Positions 1 to 7,305 of a stretch of 21,301 nucleotides of DNA are shown in pieces. The position numbers were made by a program, and so were the translations under genes. Under the pieces are notes generated by a model, which searched no databases, was not told the origin of the DNA, and saw nothing but the letters and a program-made list of their open reading frames with translations. The DNA is from a virus, in IMG/VR virus record IMGVR_UViG_3300031337_000174, positions 1-21,301 of that record, one strand, 5' to 3'. Each line of letters starts with the position of its first letter. Within the stretch, counting starts at the first letter, position 1.

Positions 1-551
1 TCTGCTGTTGCATTATCCTCTATACTGCCTAATTTTGTACTATCTGTTTTTAATTGGCTTGCCGTAATTTCGTTTACACCACCCTCATCTAATTTCTGGT
101 CTGTTCCTTGTGTATGTTTTAAATCAACTGCACTTTCTAAGTTCACTTCTGTAATTTTCACAGTTGTTCTTACTGAATCTCCATTAGAAACAGGAACTGA
201 TAGCGCTGTTAATTTATGAGAATTCAAACTCATGTCTTGGTCGACAGTTCCTAAATGAGTGTCAGTATTTTGAGTGTGGGAAGCAGATACTGCGCCATCT
301 ATGTCTCCCACTCCTGAACTAGGTTTATTAGTTAGAATACTCCAATCTACTGAAGCGGCCGAACCCATATCTGCCCAATCTGTAATTAATCCCGTTGATT
401 CTATTTTGTTCCAAGTATACCAATGGTCGTCCGCCCTAACTATATAAACATCATTTTGTGTATTTCCTGTTAAAGGTAAATCAGCAGTCGTTGCTTTAAA
501 TCCCTTTAATTGAATACCATTTAATGTAATTCCTCCACTAAAAAAACCCAT
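1..551 (-). CDS. Tail fibre / receptor-binding protein, N-terminal part
   Basis: Reading from the ATG at 551 the frame stays open for 183 codons and runs off the left edge, so only the N-terminus is seen. An AGGAGGAA ribosome binding site lies at 564-557. Residues near 20-48 (ATTADLPLTGNTQNDVYIV, then a HWYTWN patch) match a short repeat common near the N-terminus of phage fibres and tail appendages. Further on, MSLNSHKLTALSVPVSNGDS resembles the fibre pattern in which a 'N(G/S)HKITNL..P' turn is followed by a residue-pairing segment. The composition is rich in Thr, Ser, Asn and Asp with few aromatic residues, as in elongated trimeric fibres. It is the last visible gene of the tail module, where host-recognition proteins are usual. 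The receptor-binding end, where specificity would lie, is outside the window. Confidence 0.75.
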   Translation of the reverse strand, partial: MGFFSGGITLNGIQLKGFKATTADLPLTGNTQNDVYIVRADDHWYTWNKIESTGLITDWADMGSAASVDWSILTNKPSSGVGDIDGAVSASHTQNTDTHLGTVDQDMSLNSHKLTALSVPVSNGDSVRTTVKITEVNLESAVDLKHTQGTDQKLDEGGVNEITASQLKTDSTKLGSIEDNATA

Positions 552-568
552 TATTGTTCCTCCTATTA

Positions 569-835
569 TTAATCTTTGTTACTGTCTGCATACCAACTAA
601 CATTAGCTGTACCAGTAACTGCTTTAATTCTTAATTTAGTACCATATATGGCTCTATCAAATCCATTATTGGCACTAACTCTAATAGTAGCTCCATAACT
701 ACCCTGATAAATCTCAATTGTAATATCACTATCAGTAAAAATACTAAAATAAACAAAACCGTCAAAACCAAAATCACTTGAATCTAATACTGTTCCTCCA
801 GTATCTACACTTATATAATCAGCATTATACTTCAT
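569..835 (-). CDS. Small beta-rich virion-associated protein, function unknown
   Basis: This 88-residue protein has no recognised family. It has a strong AGGAGG ribosome binding site just before the ATG. The composition is Asp/Gly/Ser/Thr-rich with alternating hydrophobic residues (for example DITIEIYQG and LRIKAVTGTANVSWYAD), which suggests a small beta-sandwich. The second half (ATIRVSANNGFD, then LRIKAVTGTA) looks like carbohydrate-binding-like or fibre-associated beta folds, but no binding site can be identified. It has no signal peptide and no membrane segment. It stands 17 bases before the fibre gene and after another small beta-rich protein, so a minor tail-tip or fibre-attachment role is likely. 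The gene looks real; the role is inferred from position only. Confidence 0.6.
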   Translation of the reverse strand: MKYNADYISVDTGGTVLDSSDFGFDGFVYFSIFTDSDITIEIYQGSYGATIRVSANNGFDRAIYGTKLRIKAVTGTANVSWYADSNKD

Positions 836-855
836 TAGTTCATTCCTCCTTTATT

Positions 856-1347
856 CTACATTTCCTCATAACTATAATATATAGTAAAACTTTTACTACC
901 CGCCAATGATGTACTTGCCAACTCCAATTGAAAAACAATATAATCTGTTATATCATTAATATTTACCAATGTACCTGTAATAGAAAGTTTATTCGCCGAT
1001 GTATAATCTGTTATATCAGCTCTTGTACCTATAGCTGATTGGCTATTTACTGGGGCTACATATGTATCAATATCAGTATTATTAACTGTAATATTATTTC
1101 CAGTATCTAATGAGCCAGCCGTCCATATTTTAAAATCATTACATTGGGTTGAAGGAGCTACATCTACTCTAAATTTTATCCAGACCTCATATGAATATAC
1201 AGTACCCGAAGCCGGTGTTTCCATAGGATTATCTGCTGGTTCGGCAATATTACTATCTATTGGTAAAAAATAAAACAATGCTTTCGCTACATCGGCCGCA
1301 GAATATCCTATTCCGCTACGTTGGCAAACTACAACTGTGGCGCTCAT
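856..1347 (-). CDS. Putative tail-tip or virion surface protein, beta-rich
   Basis: This 163-residue protein has an AAGGAG ribosome binding site and a start codon that overlaps the stop of the preceding gene by four bases (ATGA at 1347-1344). The stretch SYEVWIKFRVDVAPSTQCND, followed by KIWTAG, resembles small beta-sandwich proteins found near tail-fibre genes in many phages, in which an SYExWIKF strand is followed by a statement-like 'K.W..G' turn. Cys68 is isolated. It has no membrane segment, signal peptide or enzymatic motif. The location between the tape measure and the fibre gene and the coupling to a 96-residue neighbour suggest a structural tail-tip component. No family can be assigned with confidence. 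Confidence 0.6.
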   Translation of the reverse strand: MSATVVVCQRSGIGYSAADVAKALFYFLPIDSNIAEPADNPMETPASGTVYSYEVWIKFRVDVAPSTQCNDFKIWTAGSLDTGNNITVNNTDIDTYVAPVNSQSAIGTRADITDYTSANKLSITGTLVNINDITDYIVFQLELASTSLAGSKSFTIYYSYEEM

Positions 1348-1634
1348 GGTTTACTCCTTATTAATTGATTCCTCATTACAGTCATTGACTGTTCTATAAA
1401 ATTATTAACTTCTATTTCATTATTAAATAGTTTGTTGCTTCCCTCGTGATAATAATATTTGTTATTAATCTTATAAAATTGGAGTTTAAAGGGTTGGTTA
1501 AAGGAACCAACAACATAGATAGTAACATTTATTTTGCCTTTAAAAAACTCTAAATCATTATAAATCAAAGAGCCATTATATTTTCCTTTTGTTATCGGAA
1601 AAGAAACATTTTTATCTGTTTTTATTACTAACAT
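1344..1634 (-). CDS. Small protein of tail module, function unknown
   Basis: This 96-residue basic protein is rich in Asn, Lys, Tyr and Phe. Alternating hydrophobic residues in the first 60 residues (INVTIYVVGSF, LQFYKINNKYYY) suggest beta-structure, and the last 25 residues (NNFIEQSMTVMRNQLIRSK) suggest one amphipathic helix. It begins 12 bases after the stop of the previous tail gene and overlaps the next gene by four bases, so it is part of the tail operon. No family is recognised. A minor tail-tip or assembly role is the most economical guess. Confidence 0.55.
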   Translation of the reverse strand: MLVIKTDKNVSFPITKGKYNGSLIYNDLEFFKGKINVTIYVVGSFNQPFKLQFYKINNKYYYHEGSNKLFNNEIEVNNFIEQSMTVMRNQLIRSKP

Positions 1635-1646
1635 TTTTATCTCCTT

Positions 1647-2027
1647 TTACATACTTTTAATAAAATTTATTGTGAAGTATGAATCTTTTAATACATCACC
1701 AGATGGTATAAGGCTTTGCATGGCACAATTGGTAAATACCAATGTGTCGTCTATTGTTAATGTTCCTGTTTTACCCCCGATATTTGTTATTAAAGTATTT
1801 ATTTGTTGTTCCAAATGTAATCGTGATGTTGATGTAATAAAAACATCTACACGAATAGTTAATTCGCCGCCCCCTAATTCTTCAGTATCCCATAGTTTAA
1901 CTCCGATAGCTCTCGGTACAATACGAGTTTGTGTATTACCATTATATGATTCAGTTATCCATTCGTAATATCCCAAATCGTAATCTACTGCGTCTACTGT
2001 GAATTTTACCCGTTTAAAGTCGGCCAT
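1647..2027 (-). CDS. Putative tail-tip protein downstream of tape measure
   Basis: This 126-residue protein starts five bases after the tape measure stop. It has a predicted beta-rich fold with a central charged segment (ELTIRVDVFITSTSRLHLEQQINTL) and a C-terminal part (GTLTIDDTLVFTNCAMQSL, then YFTINFIKS). That C-terminal pattern, a 'G..GTL.....F.nc...s......F.v.F' ending, is shared by several tail tube, distal tail and baseplate initiator proteins. In siphophages the gene directly after the tape measure is normally the distal tail protein, which would make this an unusually short version. There is no lysozyme or peptidase motif. Tail-tip assignment rests mainly on position; distal tail identity is a guess. 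Confidence 0.5.
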   Translation of the reverse strand: MADFKRVKFTVDAVDYDLGYYEWITESYNGNTQTRIVPRAIGVKLWDTEELGGGELTIRVDVFITSTSRLHLEQQINTLITNIGGKTGTLTIDDTLVFTNCAMQSLIPSGDVLKDSYFTINFIKSM

Positions 2028-2032
2028 AATAT

Positions 2033-4309
2033 TTAATGTTCTGAAAATACTGTTTCTTTAGATTTTCTTTTTAGCTCCCTTACAGAAACTCCAACCCTTC
2101 TTAATTCCCCTTCTTGTGATTTTATATATGTTAATACTTCATCCAATGTTCCACTTATTTTGCTATTAAGGTGTATATATTCTTTTTTTACTTCTTGTGC
2201 TTTTTTTAATGGTTCGGTATCTGGTTTTATATCAAGTCTTTTCTCGATTGTACTTGTTTCTTTTTCAAGCTCATTTTTGCTCATTTGGGTTTTTCCAATA
2301 GGTATTTTACCATACGCTATACGGCTTAATTCTTCTGCCTTTGCTTTCATTTTTATAATATCTTCTTTTTTTTCTTCTGGTGTTCCCGGTGCTACAATTC
2401 TTTTAGCGATTGCTAATGAAAGTGCTGTTTCAATCTGACCTTTACTTGTAAATAATTTTTCTGTAATGGGTGTTTTTTTTGCCATTCCCTCCATTGCACC
2501 TTTGGCAATATATCCACCTATTAATATAAACGTTCCATACATCTTTTTTAGTACTGTTTCTAACCCTAGTGCGATCCATTCCCCTATATCATTAAAATCT
2601 TGTTTATGGTTGCGTATCAAAGATAAAAAACTTGCTATAAAATATGACGCCATTGATTTACCCAATGCTAAAAACCTTGCTCCCGGCGTTTCCCCTACAG
2701 CCTCCTCTACTTTAGTTGCTTCCCATTTTCCTTCTTTGTTTTGTACTGATTTATATAATGGTGCGCTCCATTCAGGAGAAAAAACATTTATTTTTTTCAT
2801 TAAATTTGGTAGTTCTGTGCCAAAAAACTCTTTTATTTCTGGCAAATATGAATCAACTACAGTCTTAAACATCTCTTCAAATACACCCTTTTTATCTTCT
2901 ATTTCTGTTAAAACATTTTTAAGCCCCCCCAAAACAGTATCTAAAACAGGAGCCATTGACTCCAATCCCGCTTCTGCAATAACATTAAATATTGAAAATA
3001 CAGTATTTTTAATCTGAGTCCATTTTACTAGGGCTGTTTTTAATATATCAACAAAAATATCTTTCAAAATGCTTTTGCCCTTTTCGCTTTCTTTCCAAAC
3101 TTCACTCAAAAGTTTAACGTTTGCTTCAAAATCTTTTGATTTAGTTAACAGAGTAGCAATACCTGCACCGCCTCTAACACCAAATATTTTAGTAAGAACA
3201 CTTGCCGCACCAGGTATCTTTGTTTGTATTTCTGTTAATATACTTGATAATGGTTTTAATCGTCCCCCTGCTGTTCTAAATTGTTCCTGAACATAATTTA
3301 TACCAGACCCATATTCAGTTAATTTTTTCTTGGCGTCTCCTAACTCTTTTACTATTTTTTTATACTCAACTGTTCCGCTTTCTCCTGATAATAAAAGATC
3401 ATATTGGGCATCTTTTAGCCTCGTTACAGTATCATACAAACCAGACATTGCTTTCTGGCCTTTGATCATTGTACCCATATATTTTTTGGCTTTGCCTTCT
3501 CCTTCATATAAATTTACTCCATATTTGGCAAATGCTGTGGTAACTTTATTACTTGCGCCCATTAACTTTAACATTGTTCCTCGTAAATATACGCCGCTTT
3601 TACTAGCATTTAATCCACTATTACTCAAACTCATTAAAGCAGCTGTAGTGTCTATAAAAGTTTCTTTAGCCGCTCCAAATGCTGCTACTGCAACAGGCGC
3701 CACATATTTCATTGCTGTTATAAGGTCTGTAAATGTCATATTAGCATTTGAAAATGCTGCCATCATCGTATCTGCTATATGAGGCAATTCCTTCATACCA
3801 ACCTCAAATGCTCTTGTAACACCAATTACACCAGACATGGAATTTCTAAAATCTACACCAGCAATAGTAGCCATTCGTAAAGTTTTATTTACTATAGCAA
3901 TACTATCTCTAAGTTTAAACCCTGCCATTGCGCCACGAAACAAACCTTCCTGAATCTTTTGCGCAGAGAACATTGTCTCTGTAGACATTTGGCGAGCAGC
4001 CGCAATACTTGCTTTAAAATATTCTGCTGTTTTTGCGCCCCCTTGAGACATAATAGACGCAGTCTGTTGTGATGTAAATTGTAATTTTGCTGATTCTGAT
4101 ACTAATGTTTTTACTTTTTCTATAGTATTATGAATTGCCTGTGATGCGCTTCTAAAAACCATAAAAAACGCTACAACAGCAGTAGTTCTAAAAACAGCCC
4201 TAAAGGTAGAACTCAAAAGTTTGAGTTCATTCCCAAACATTTTGAACTTTGCCATTCCTTGCAAAAGCGCTACTATCCTAATATATAGGTTTGTTGAATC
4301 ACCAGCCAT
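2033..4309 (-). CDS. Tail tape measure protein, TP901-type
   Basis: This 758-residue protein sets tail length and is threaded inside the tail tube until DNA ejection. The N-terminal 60 residues form an amphipathic and hydrophobic helix (TTAVVAFFMVF near 42-52). Residues of roughly 80-280 carry the TP901-type core: EGLFRGAMAGFKLRDSI, then an NKTLRMATIAGVDFRNS segment, then TDLITAMKYVAPVAVAAFG and LMSLSNSGL. The rest is helical, with hydrophobic stretches near 590-610 (FILIGGYIAKGAMEG) and a Lys/Glu-rich C-terminus. At the usual approximation of 0.15 nm per residue, the tail would be about 110 nm. Its start overlaps the chaperone stop by one base (TAATG). A run of seven G residues in the coding strand lies near 2924-2930. 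No peptidoglycan-degrading domain is visible. Confidence 0.9.
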   Translation of the reverse strand: MAGDSTNLYIRIVALLQGMAKFKMFGNELKLLSSTFRAVFRTTAVVAFFMVFRSASQAIHNTIEKVKTLVSESAKLQFTSQQTASIMSQGGAKTAEYFKASIAAARQMSTETMFSAQKIQEGLFRGAMAGFKLRDSIAIVNKTLRMATIAGVDFRNSMSGVIGVTRAFEVGMKELPHIADTMMAAFSNANMTFTDLITAMKYVAPVAVAAFGAAKETFIDTTAALMSLSNSGLNASKSGVYLRGTMLKLMGASNKVTTAFAKYGVNLYEGEGKAKKYMGTMIKGQKAMSGLYDTVTRLKDAQYDLLLSGESGTVEYKKIVKELGDAKKKLTEYGSGINYVQEQFRTAGGRLKPLSSILTEIQTKIPGAASVLTKIFGVRGGAGIATLLTKSKDFEANVKLLSEVWKESEKGKSILKDIFVDILKTALVKWTQIKNTVFSIFNVIAEAGLESMAPVLDTVLGGLKNVLTEIEDKKGVFEEMFKTVVDSYLPEIKEFFGTELPNLMKKINVFSPEWSAPLYKSVQNKEGKWEATKVEEAVGETPGARFLALGKSMASYFIASFLSLIRNHKQDFNDIGEWIALGLETVLKKMYGTFILIGGYIAKGAMEGMAKKTPITEKLFTSKGQIETALSLAIAKRIVAPGTPEEKKEDIIKMKAKAEELSRIAYGKIPIGKTQMSKNELEKETSTIEKRLDIKPDTEPLKKAQEVKKEYIHLNSKISGTLDEVLTYIKSQEGELRRVGVSVRELKRKSKETVFSEH

Positions 4310-4671
4310 TAGAATTTAATCATCTCCCCCGACTTTATCATTTCTTCTAACTTCTTTGGGTCTCTTCCCATCTTAGCCCATAAAATTCTAACTCCATTCA
4401 AATATTCAGCTTCAGAAACCTCAGCCTTCTTCTTTATTCCAAATACCTCGTCTAATATTTCAATTTTACCTGAAAATCCTGCGCCTACTGCATATGCCAT
4501 CAATTTAGTCTTTAATTGTATTGTTTCCTTCTGTCTTTTTAGTGCTGTTTTATATAATGTCATTACTATATCATTTGGGGTTTCAAACACAAATTTAACA
4601 ATTTCATCAAAACTCCATTTATACTCACTTGCAAAAAAATCAATTAAATAAAATTTACTGTTTAATTCCAT
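4309..4671 (-). CDS. Putative tail assembly chaperone
   Basis: This 120-residue, mostly helical protein sits directly before the tape measure and directly after the tail terminator, the usual place of the gpG-like tail assembly chaperone that coats the tape measure before tube polymerisation. Visible features are an N-terminal YLIDFFASEYKWSFDEIVKF segment, typical of small alpha-helical chaperones, and a charged C-terminus. One-base overlaps (TAATG) join it to both neighbours. Many such genes make a longer product by programmed frameshift. Here the tape measure begins at the stop codon and no separate downstream extension frame exists, so a G/GT-type frameshift is unlikely. The role is inferred from position, size and fold. 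Confidence 0.6.
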   Translation of the reverse strand: MELNSKFYLIDFFASEYKWSFDEIVKFVFETPNDIVMTLYKTALKRQKETIQLKTKLMAYAVGAGFSGKIEILDEVFGIKKKAEVSEAEYLNGVRILWAKMGRDPKKLEEMIKSGEMIKF

Positions 4672-5078
4672 TATTCCGTTATCATATAATTATAATCTAA
4701 ACTCATCCAATATTCTTTTAATTTATCATCATATGTAATTGCCGAACCACCATTTCTATAAAAACTTATTACATTGTAATCTGTAGTTGCTAATAAATTT
4801 TCTTTTTTATTTAGTAGAGTATCTATTTGTTTTGCTATAGCAAGACATAAAGAAAGCGAATCCGAAACCGACCTTTTTACACATGCTATAACGCTTATTT
4901 TATCATCAGTTAAAGGTATGCTTGAATCCACTTTACCAATTCCTGTATCCACAACAATATATTTCTTTTTTTCAACAGGAGAGTCAATAGCAAAAATACT
5001 ATTTGAATCAGATAGTAAATCAACTAACTTTTCATCTGTTTTTAAATACGCTATAATTCTTTCCGCCAAAACAATCAT
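4671..5078 (-). CDS. Tail terminator / tail completion protein
   Basis: This 135-residue protein has the alternating alpha/beta pattern of the tail terminator (Tc1, DUF3168-like) family, which caps the tail tube and joins it to the head. It opens with a helix (LAERIIAYLKTDEKLVDLL), then a strand in IFAIDSPVEKKKYIVVD, then a region like 'ISVIAC......AL.LA..ID.LLN', and closes with YWMSLDYNYMI, a final strand of the kind typical in this family. It lies three bases after the neck gene and overlaps the chaperone gene by one base. The order adaptor, closure, neck, terminator is that of many siphophages, which supports the call more than sequence motifs do. Confidence 0.7.
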   Translation of the reverse strand: MIVLAERIIAYLKTDEKLVDLLSDSNSIFAIDSPVEKKKYIVVDTGIGKVDSSIPLTDDKISVIACVKRSVSDSLSLCLAIAKQIDTLLNKKENLLATTDYNVISFYRNGGSAITYDDKLKEYWMSLDYNYMITE

Positions 5079-5081
5079 TTA

Positions 5082-5618
5082 TTACCCTCTCTGTAATATA
5101 ACTCTTTTTATTTCTGGAATCGCAACTGTTTTATATAATTTTTCGGCCACTAATTTAGTTGTAGAATAAGTATCTCTAACATAACCCACCCCTTTAAATC
5201 TACCTCTTTTAACTATATGAAAAACATAATAGCCTTTAGAGTTCGGTGCTATTTTAGCATTAGGCCACTTGCTTGTTTTAAAAGCCATTAATGGACGACC
5301 TACTATTGTTTTTCTTATTTTAATTCCATATTCTAATGCTCGCTGATATAAAATAGGATTGTTTTTACCCACAGTAACAGTCCCTTCAATATATGCATTC
5401 GTTCTTTTTATTTTTACGGCTATACTTCTTTTTATATTTCCTGTTGATTTTTTAGTTCTTAAATCTAATAAATTACACATTCCTTTATAAGCAAAATTTG
5501 TTAATACTTTTACATAGTTATATACTGATTGATTCAACATCAAATCAGTTGTCATCAACAAACGATTGACATACATATCTACTTGTAAAGTTTCTATTTT
5601 AAAAGTACTATTTGTCAT
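5082..5618 (-). CDS. Neck protein, HK97 gp10-like
   Basis: This 178-residue basic protein is of the HK97 gp10-like (Ne1) type, which sits between head closure and tail terminator. Visible hallmarks are a TGNIKRSI motif near 60-66 (the family has TG.L..SI), a beta-strand in YIEGTVTVGKNNPILYQRALEYG that matches the family's 'Y..y.E.G' segment, and a GRPLMAFK motif that corresponds to the 'p.pFm.pA' block. The C-terminal helix (KLVAEKLYKTVAIPEIKRV) is also usual. It begins one base after the closure gene stop. Length and position fit the family well. Confidence 0.75.
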   Translation of the reverse strand: MTNSTFKIETLQVDMYVNRLLMTTDLMLNQSVYNYVKVLTNFAYKGMCNLLDLRTKKSTGNIKRSIAVKIKRTNAYIEGTVTVGKNNPILYQRALEYGIKIRKTIVGRPLMAFKTSKWPNAKIAPNSKGYYVFHIVKRGRFKGVGYVRDTYSTTKLVAEKLYKTVAIPEIKRVILQRG

Positions 5619-5619
5619 A

Positions 5620-5952
5620 TTATATTCTTTTTAACCCCGCCTCGTAATGGTGTGATTCTCCGCCTGCATTCTCCACAAAATAAACCGAGTATTCCTTACT
5701 ACCAAAAACCACAACATCATCTTCAACAATATCCTGTGTTATCTTAAAAAAACATATAGAATCAACACTAACCTCTTCGCCCTTACGCTCCAAAATATAA
5801 GTTCCTTTTTGGTCTTGAATACGACAAACAACATCAGTATATAAAATAGAAAATGTTTCTGACGGAACCCCGAGCAAATTTACAGATCCTTCAACCCTCC
5901 TTTTTATACTAACTGTATGTATTAAAAGCGAATCAAATATATTATCTGCCAT
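5620..5952 (-). CDS. Head closure / head-tail joining protein
   Basis: This 110-residue protein matches the head closure family (SPP1 gp16 / HK97 gp7-like, 'phage head-tail adaptor'), which plugs the connector after DNA packaging. It begins with a short helix and the strand HTVSIKRRV. It then has a long beta-barrel with ITQDIVEDDVVVFGSKEYSV, equivalent to the family's 'i..gD.v..g...y.V' segment, and ends with GGESHHYEAGLKRI, the usual C-terminal 'sHHle..l.r' signature. It lies between the adaptor and neck genes with two-base and ten-base gaps. Confidence 0.8.
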   Translation of the reverse strand: MADNIFDSLLIHTVSIKRRVEGSVNLLGVPSETFSILYTDVVCRIQDQKGTYILERKGEEVSVDSICFFKITQDIVEDDVVVFGSKEYSVYFVENAGGESHHYEAGLKRI

Positions 5953-5961
5953 TATCTCTCC

Positions 5962-6549
5962 TTATCCTGCTACCCCAAAACTCAAACCATCTTTGTTGCC
6001 CATTACCAAATTTGTTGTTGATTTTATTTCATCATCAATAAATGTCATCAAACTTGATGTTCCCCCTCCCTTAAATATATCAGAAAATGATTTGCTGTAT
6101 CTGCCAATCTTTATACTTTTAACTAATCCCACATTATTTGGCGTAAAAGTCAATATTCCTTTATAAACTAATAAAGATATTAAATAACCATCTATATCAG
6201 TATAAGTATGGGCATTTGCCGTATACTGAATTTCTAAAAATACATCTGCCGAAATACTGGTAGAAAAATATATGAAGCCCGTTGTAGGATTTAGAGTGTA
6301 TTCGGAAAAATTAGTATATGAGTATGTTGTATTACCCATTTTAATAATATCAATAGTTTTTATATCATTATCCGGCAATAATATAAAATGAGTATCTTCC
6401 TGAATAAATGTTTTATACCATTTTTGAGATTCTTCCTCTTTGAAGCCAGTAATAGTATAAAATATGTCCTGTGCCCACGAATACACATAATCATCTATAT
6501 TATCATTATCAATGCCCAAAATTGTTGCTATTTCTGATTTAACTATCAT
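5962..6549 (-). CDS. Head-tail connector adaptor protein
   Basis: This 195-residue protein resembles the adaptor (Ad1, gp6/gp15-like) proteins that bind below the portal. It has an N-terminal helical part with a buried-acid pattern (IDNDNIDDYVYSWAQDIFY) where adaptor proteins have 'L.....D..i..li..A...i', followed by a beta-rich excursion (IKTIDIIKMGNTTYSY, then YTLNPTTGFIYFS) and a return to helices. The inserted beta region is longer than in short adaptors of about 100 residues, and is common in larger versions. It heads the complete connector set that follows. The preceding gene does not look structural, so this is the first clear structural gene after the glycan island. Confidence 0.7.
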   Translation of the reverse strand: MIVKSEIATILGIDNDNIDDYVYSWAQDIFYTITGFKEEESQKWYKTFIQEDTHFILLPDNDIKTIDIIKMGNTTYSYTNFSEYTLNPTTGFIYFSTSISADVFLEIQYTANAHTYTDIDGYLISLLVYKGILTFTPNNVGLVKSIKIGRYSKSFSDIFKGGGTSSLMTFIDDEIKSTTNLVMGNKDGLSFGVAG

Positions 6550-6560
6550 TGTGCCTCCGA

Positions 6561-6983
6561 TTATATAATATACGTTCTGACTTTTCCTCTTTCTTTATCT
6601 AAGTTCATGAAAATATCTGACATTCTAACTCTAAAATATTCTTTTGGCAAATACATTATACCCGCAAAAAGAAAAACTTTGTTAGCCCAAATCTTATCAA
6701 TAATTCTATATTCTTTAAATCCAATTGCTCCAAAAGTTTTTGTCTTTTTTACTACCACTAACGGTAGAGAAACATCTTTATTAATATATCCAATAAGTCG
6801 CTCCATATCCACCTTGAATAATCCTTTATTTACTATTATAATCAAATTCTCATCAACTGTTTTTATTTGGCTCAAATCAATATCCTGGCCTATATATTCT
6901 GTTGGTATAGACAGAGATTTCTTAATCATCTCAAAAATAACTTTGCTTCCTAAATCATATCCACTGAATAAAAACGCCTTCAT
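6561..6983 (-). CDS. Unknown protein resembling a shortened sugar nucleotidyltransferase
   Basis: This 140-residue protein has a GGAGG-type ribosome binding site and ends 11 bases before the adaptor gene. The middle and C-terminus follow the order of landmarks seen in RmlA/HddC/GlmU-type nucleotidyltransferases. ENLIIIVNKGLFKVDMERLI takes the place of the family's 'd.ilvl.GD.lf..dl..l', GAIGFKEYRIIDKI that of 'fG.v.......i..f.EKP', and VFLFAGIMYLPKEYF that of 'iNaGiYvl..e.f'. DIFMNLDKERGKVRTYII corresponds to 'd.....L.e.gkv..y..'. The nucleotide-binding GxGTR(L) loop is absent (LFSGYDLGSK stands there), the metal-binding Asp is Lys or Asn, and the C-terminal part is missing. It is either a non-catalytic derivative or a decayed gene kept in frame. 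The resemblance is from inspection only. Confidence 0.45.
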   Translation of the reverse strand: MKAFLFSGYDLGSKVIFEMIKKSLSIPTEYIGQDIDLSQIKTVDENLIIIVNKGLFKVDMERLIGYINKDVSLPLVVVKKTKTFGAIGFKEYRIIDKIWANKVFLFAGIMYLPKEYFRVRMSDIFMNLDKERGKVRTYII

Positions 6984-7026
6984 TTGTTACCTCCAATTTC
7001 AATATATAATTCAATTTAATCAATAT

Positions 7027-7251
7027 TTATTTATCTATTATTGCTTCAAGAACTGTTACTTTTTTATCTAAGTTTGTAAATTTTTCGGTCAATTTTTCTT
7101 GGCCTTTCTCTAACAATGTGAGTTTATTGCTCAAGTGTTTAAAATGGTTTTTTGCCAATTTATAGTACCCATACAGCCCAAAACCGATGATTATTACCGT
7201 TGAGCCGTCTAAACCACAATAATTTAAAATCTTTATAATAGTATTAAACAT
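7027..7251 (-). CDS. Small membrane protein with coiled coil
   Basis: This 74-residue protein has one predicted membrane segment (about residues 17-33, TVIIIGFGLYGYYKLAK) followed by a charged coiled coil from about 38 to the end, with Leu/Ile/Val in heptad positions (LSNKLTLLEKGQEKL, KKVTVLEAII). This architecture occurs in XhlA-type haemolysin/holin-associated proteins and in other phage membrane anchors. No lysis cassette is visible next to it. It is the first gene after the left copy of the 31-bp element, with a 21-base spacer and only a weak AAG ribosome binding site. A holin-like or membrane-tether role is possible; nothing further can be said. Confidence 0.6.
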   Translation of the reverse strand: MFNTIIKILNYCGLDGSTVIIIGFGLYGYYKLAKNHFKHLSNKLTLLEKGQEKLTEKFTNLDKKVTVLEAIIDK

Positions 7252-7272
7252 TATCTTAATATTAACTCACAC

Positions 7273-7303
7273 ATATTAAAGACGAATGAGATTTAAAAAT
7301 GTT
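7273..7303 (-). repeat. 31-bp direct repeat, copy B (possible promoter)
   Basis: The 31 bases at 7273-7303 match 19553-19583 with a single difference, at 7278 (A) versus 19558 (G); both copies have the same orientation. The core on the plus strand is GACGAATGAGATTTAAAAAT (7281-7300). It lies in the gap between the last methyltransferase stop and the start of the membrane/coiled-coil gene. Both copies stand just after a glycan gene and just before a structural or small phage gene. On the minus strand it reads as a T/A-rich tract followed by CTCATTCGTCTT. It may be a late promoter or other transcription signal used twice. No other full copy was seen in the window. Confidence 0.8.
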
Positions 7304-7305
7304 GC

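Noticed and set aside
2924-2930. Seven-G run in the tape measure gene as a slippery or phase-variable site
   Set aside because: It encodes an ordinary Leu-Gly-Gly stretch within a long open frame, and no alternative frame of use was seen downstream.
1672-3782. Plus-strand open frames opposite the tape measure and adjacent tail genes
   Set aside because: They lie opposite strong minus-strand genes, show no family resemblance and lack ribosome binding sites; they are antisense shadows.
4309-4671. Programmed frameshift in the tail chaperone gene, at a GGGGG run near its 3' end
   Set aside because: The tape measure begins at the stop codon of this gene, so no separate extension frame is available for a longer product.
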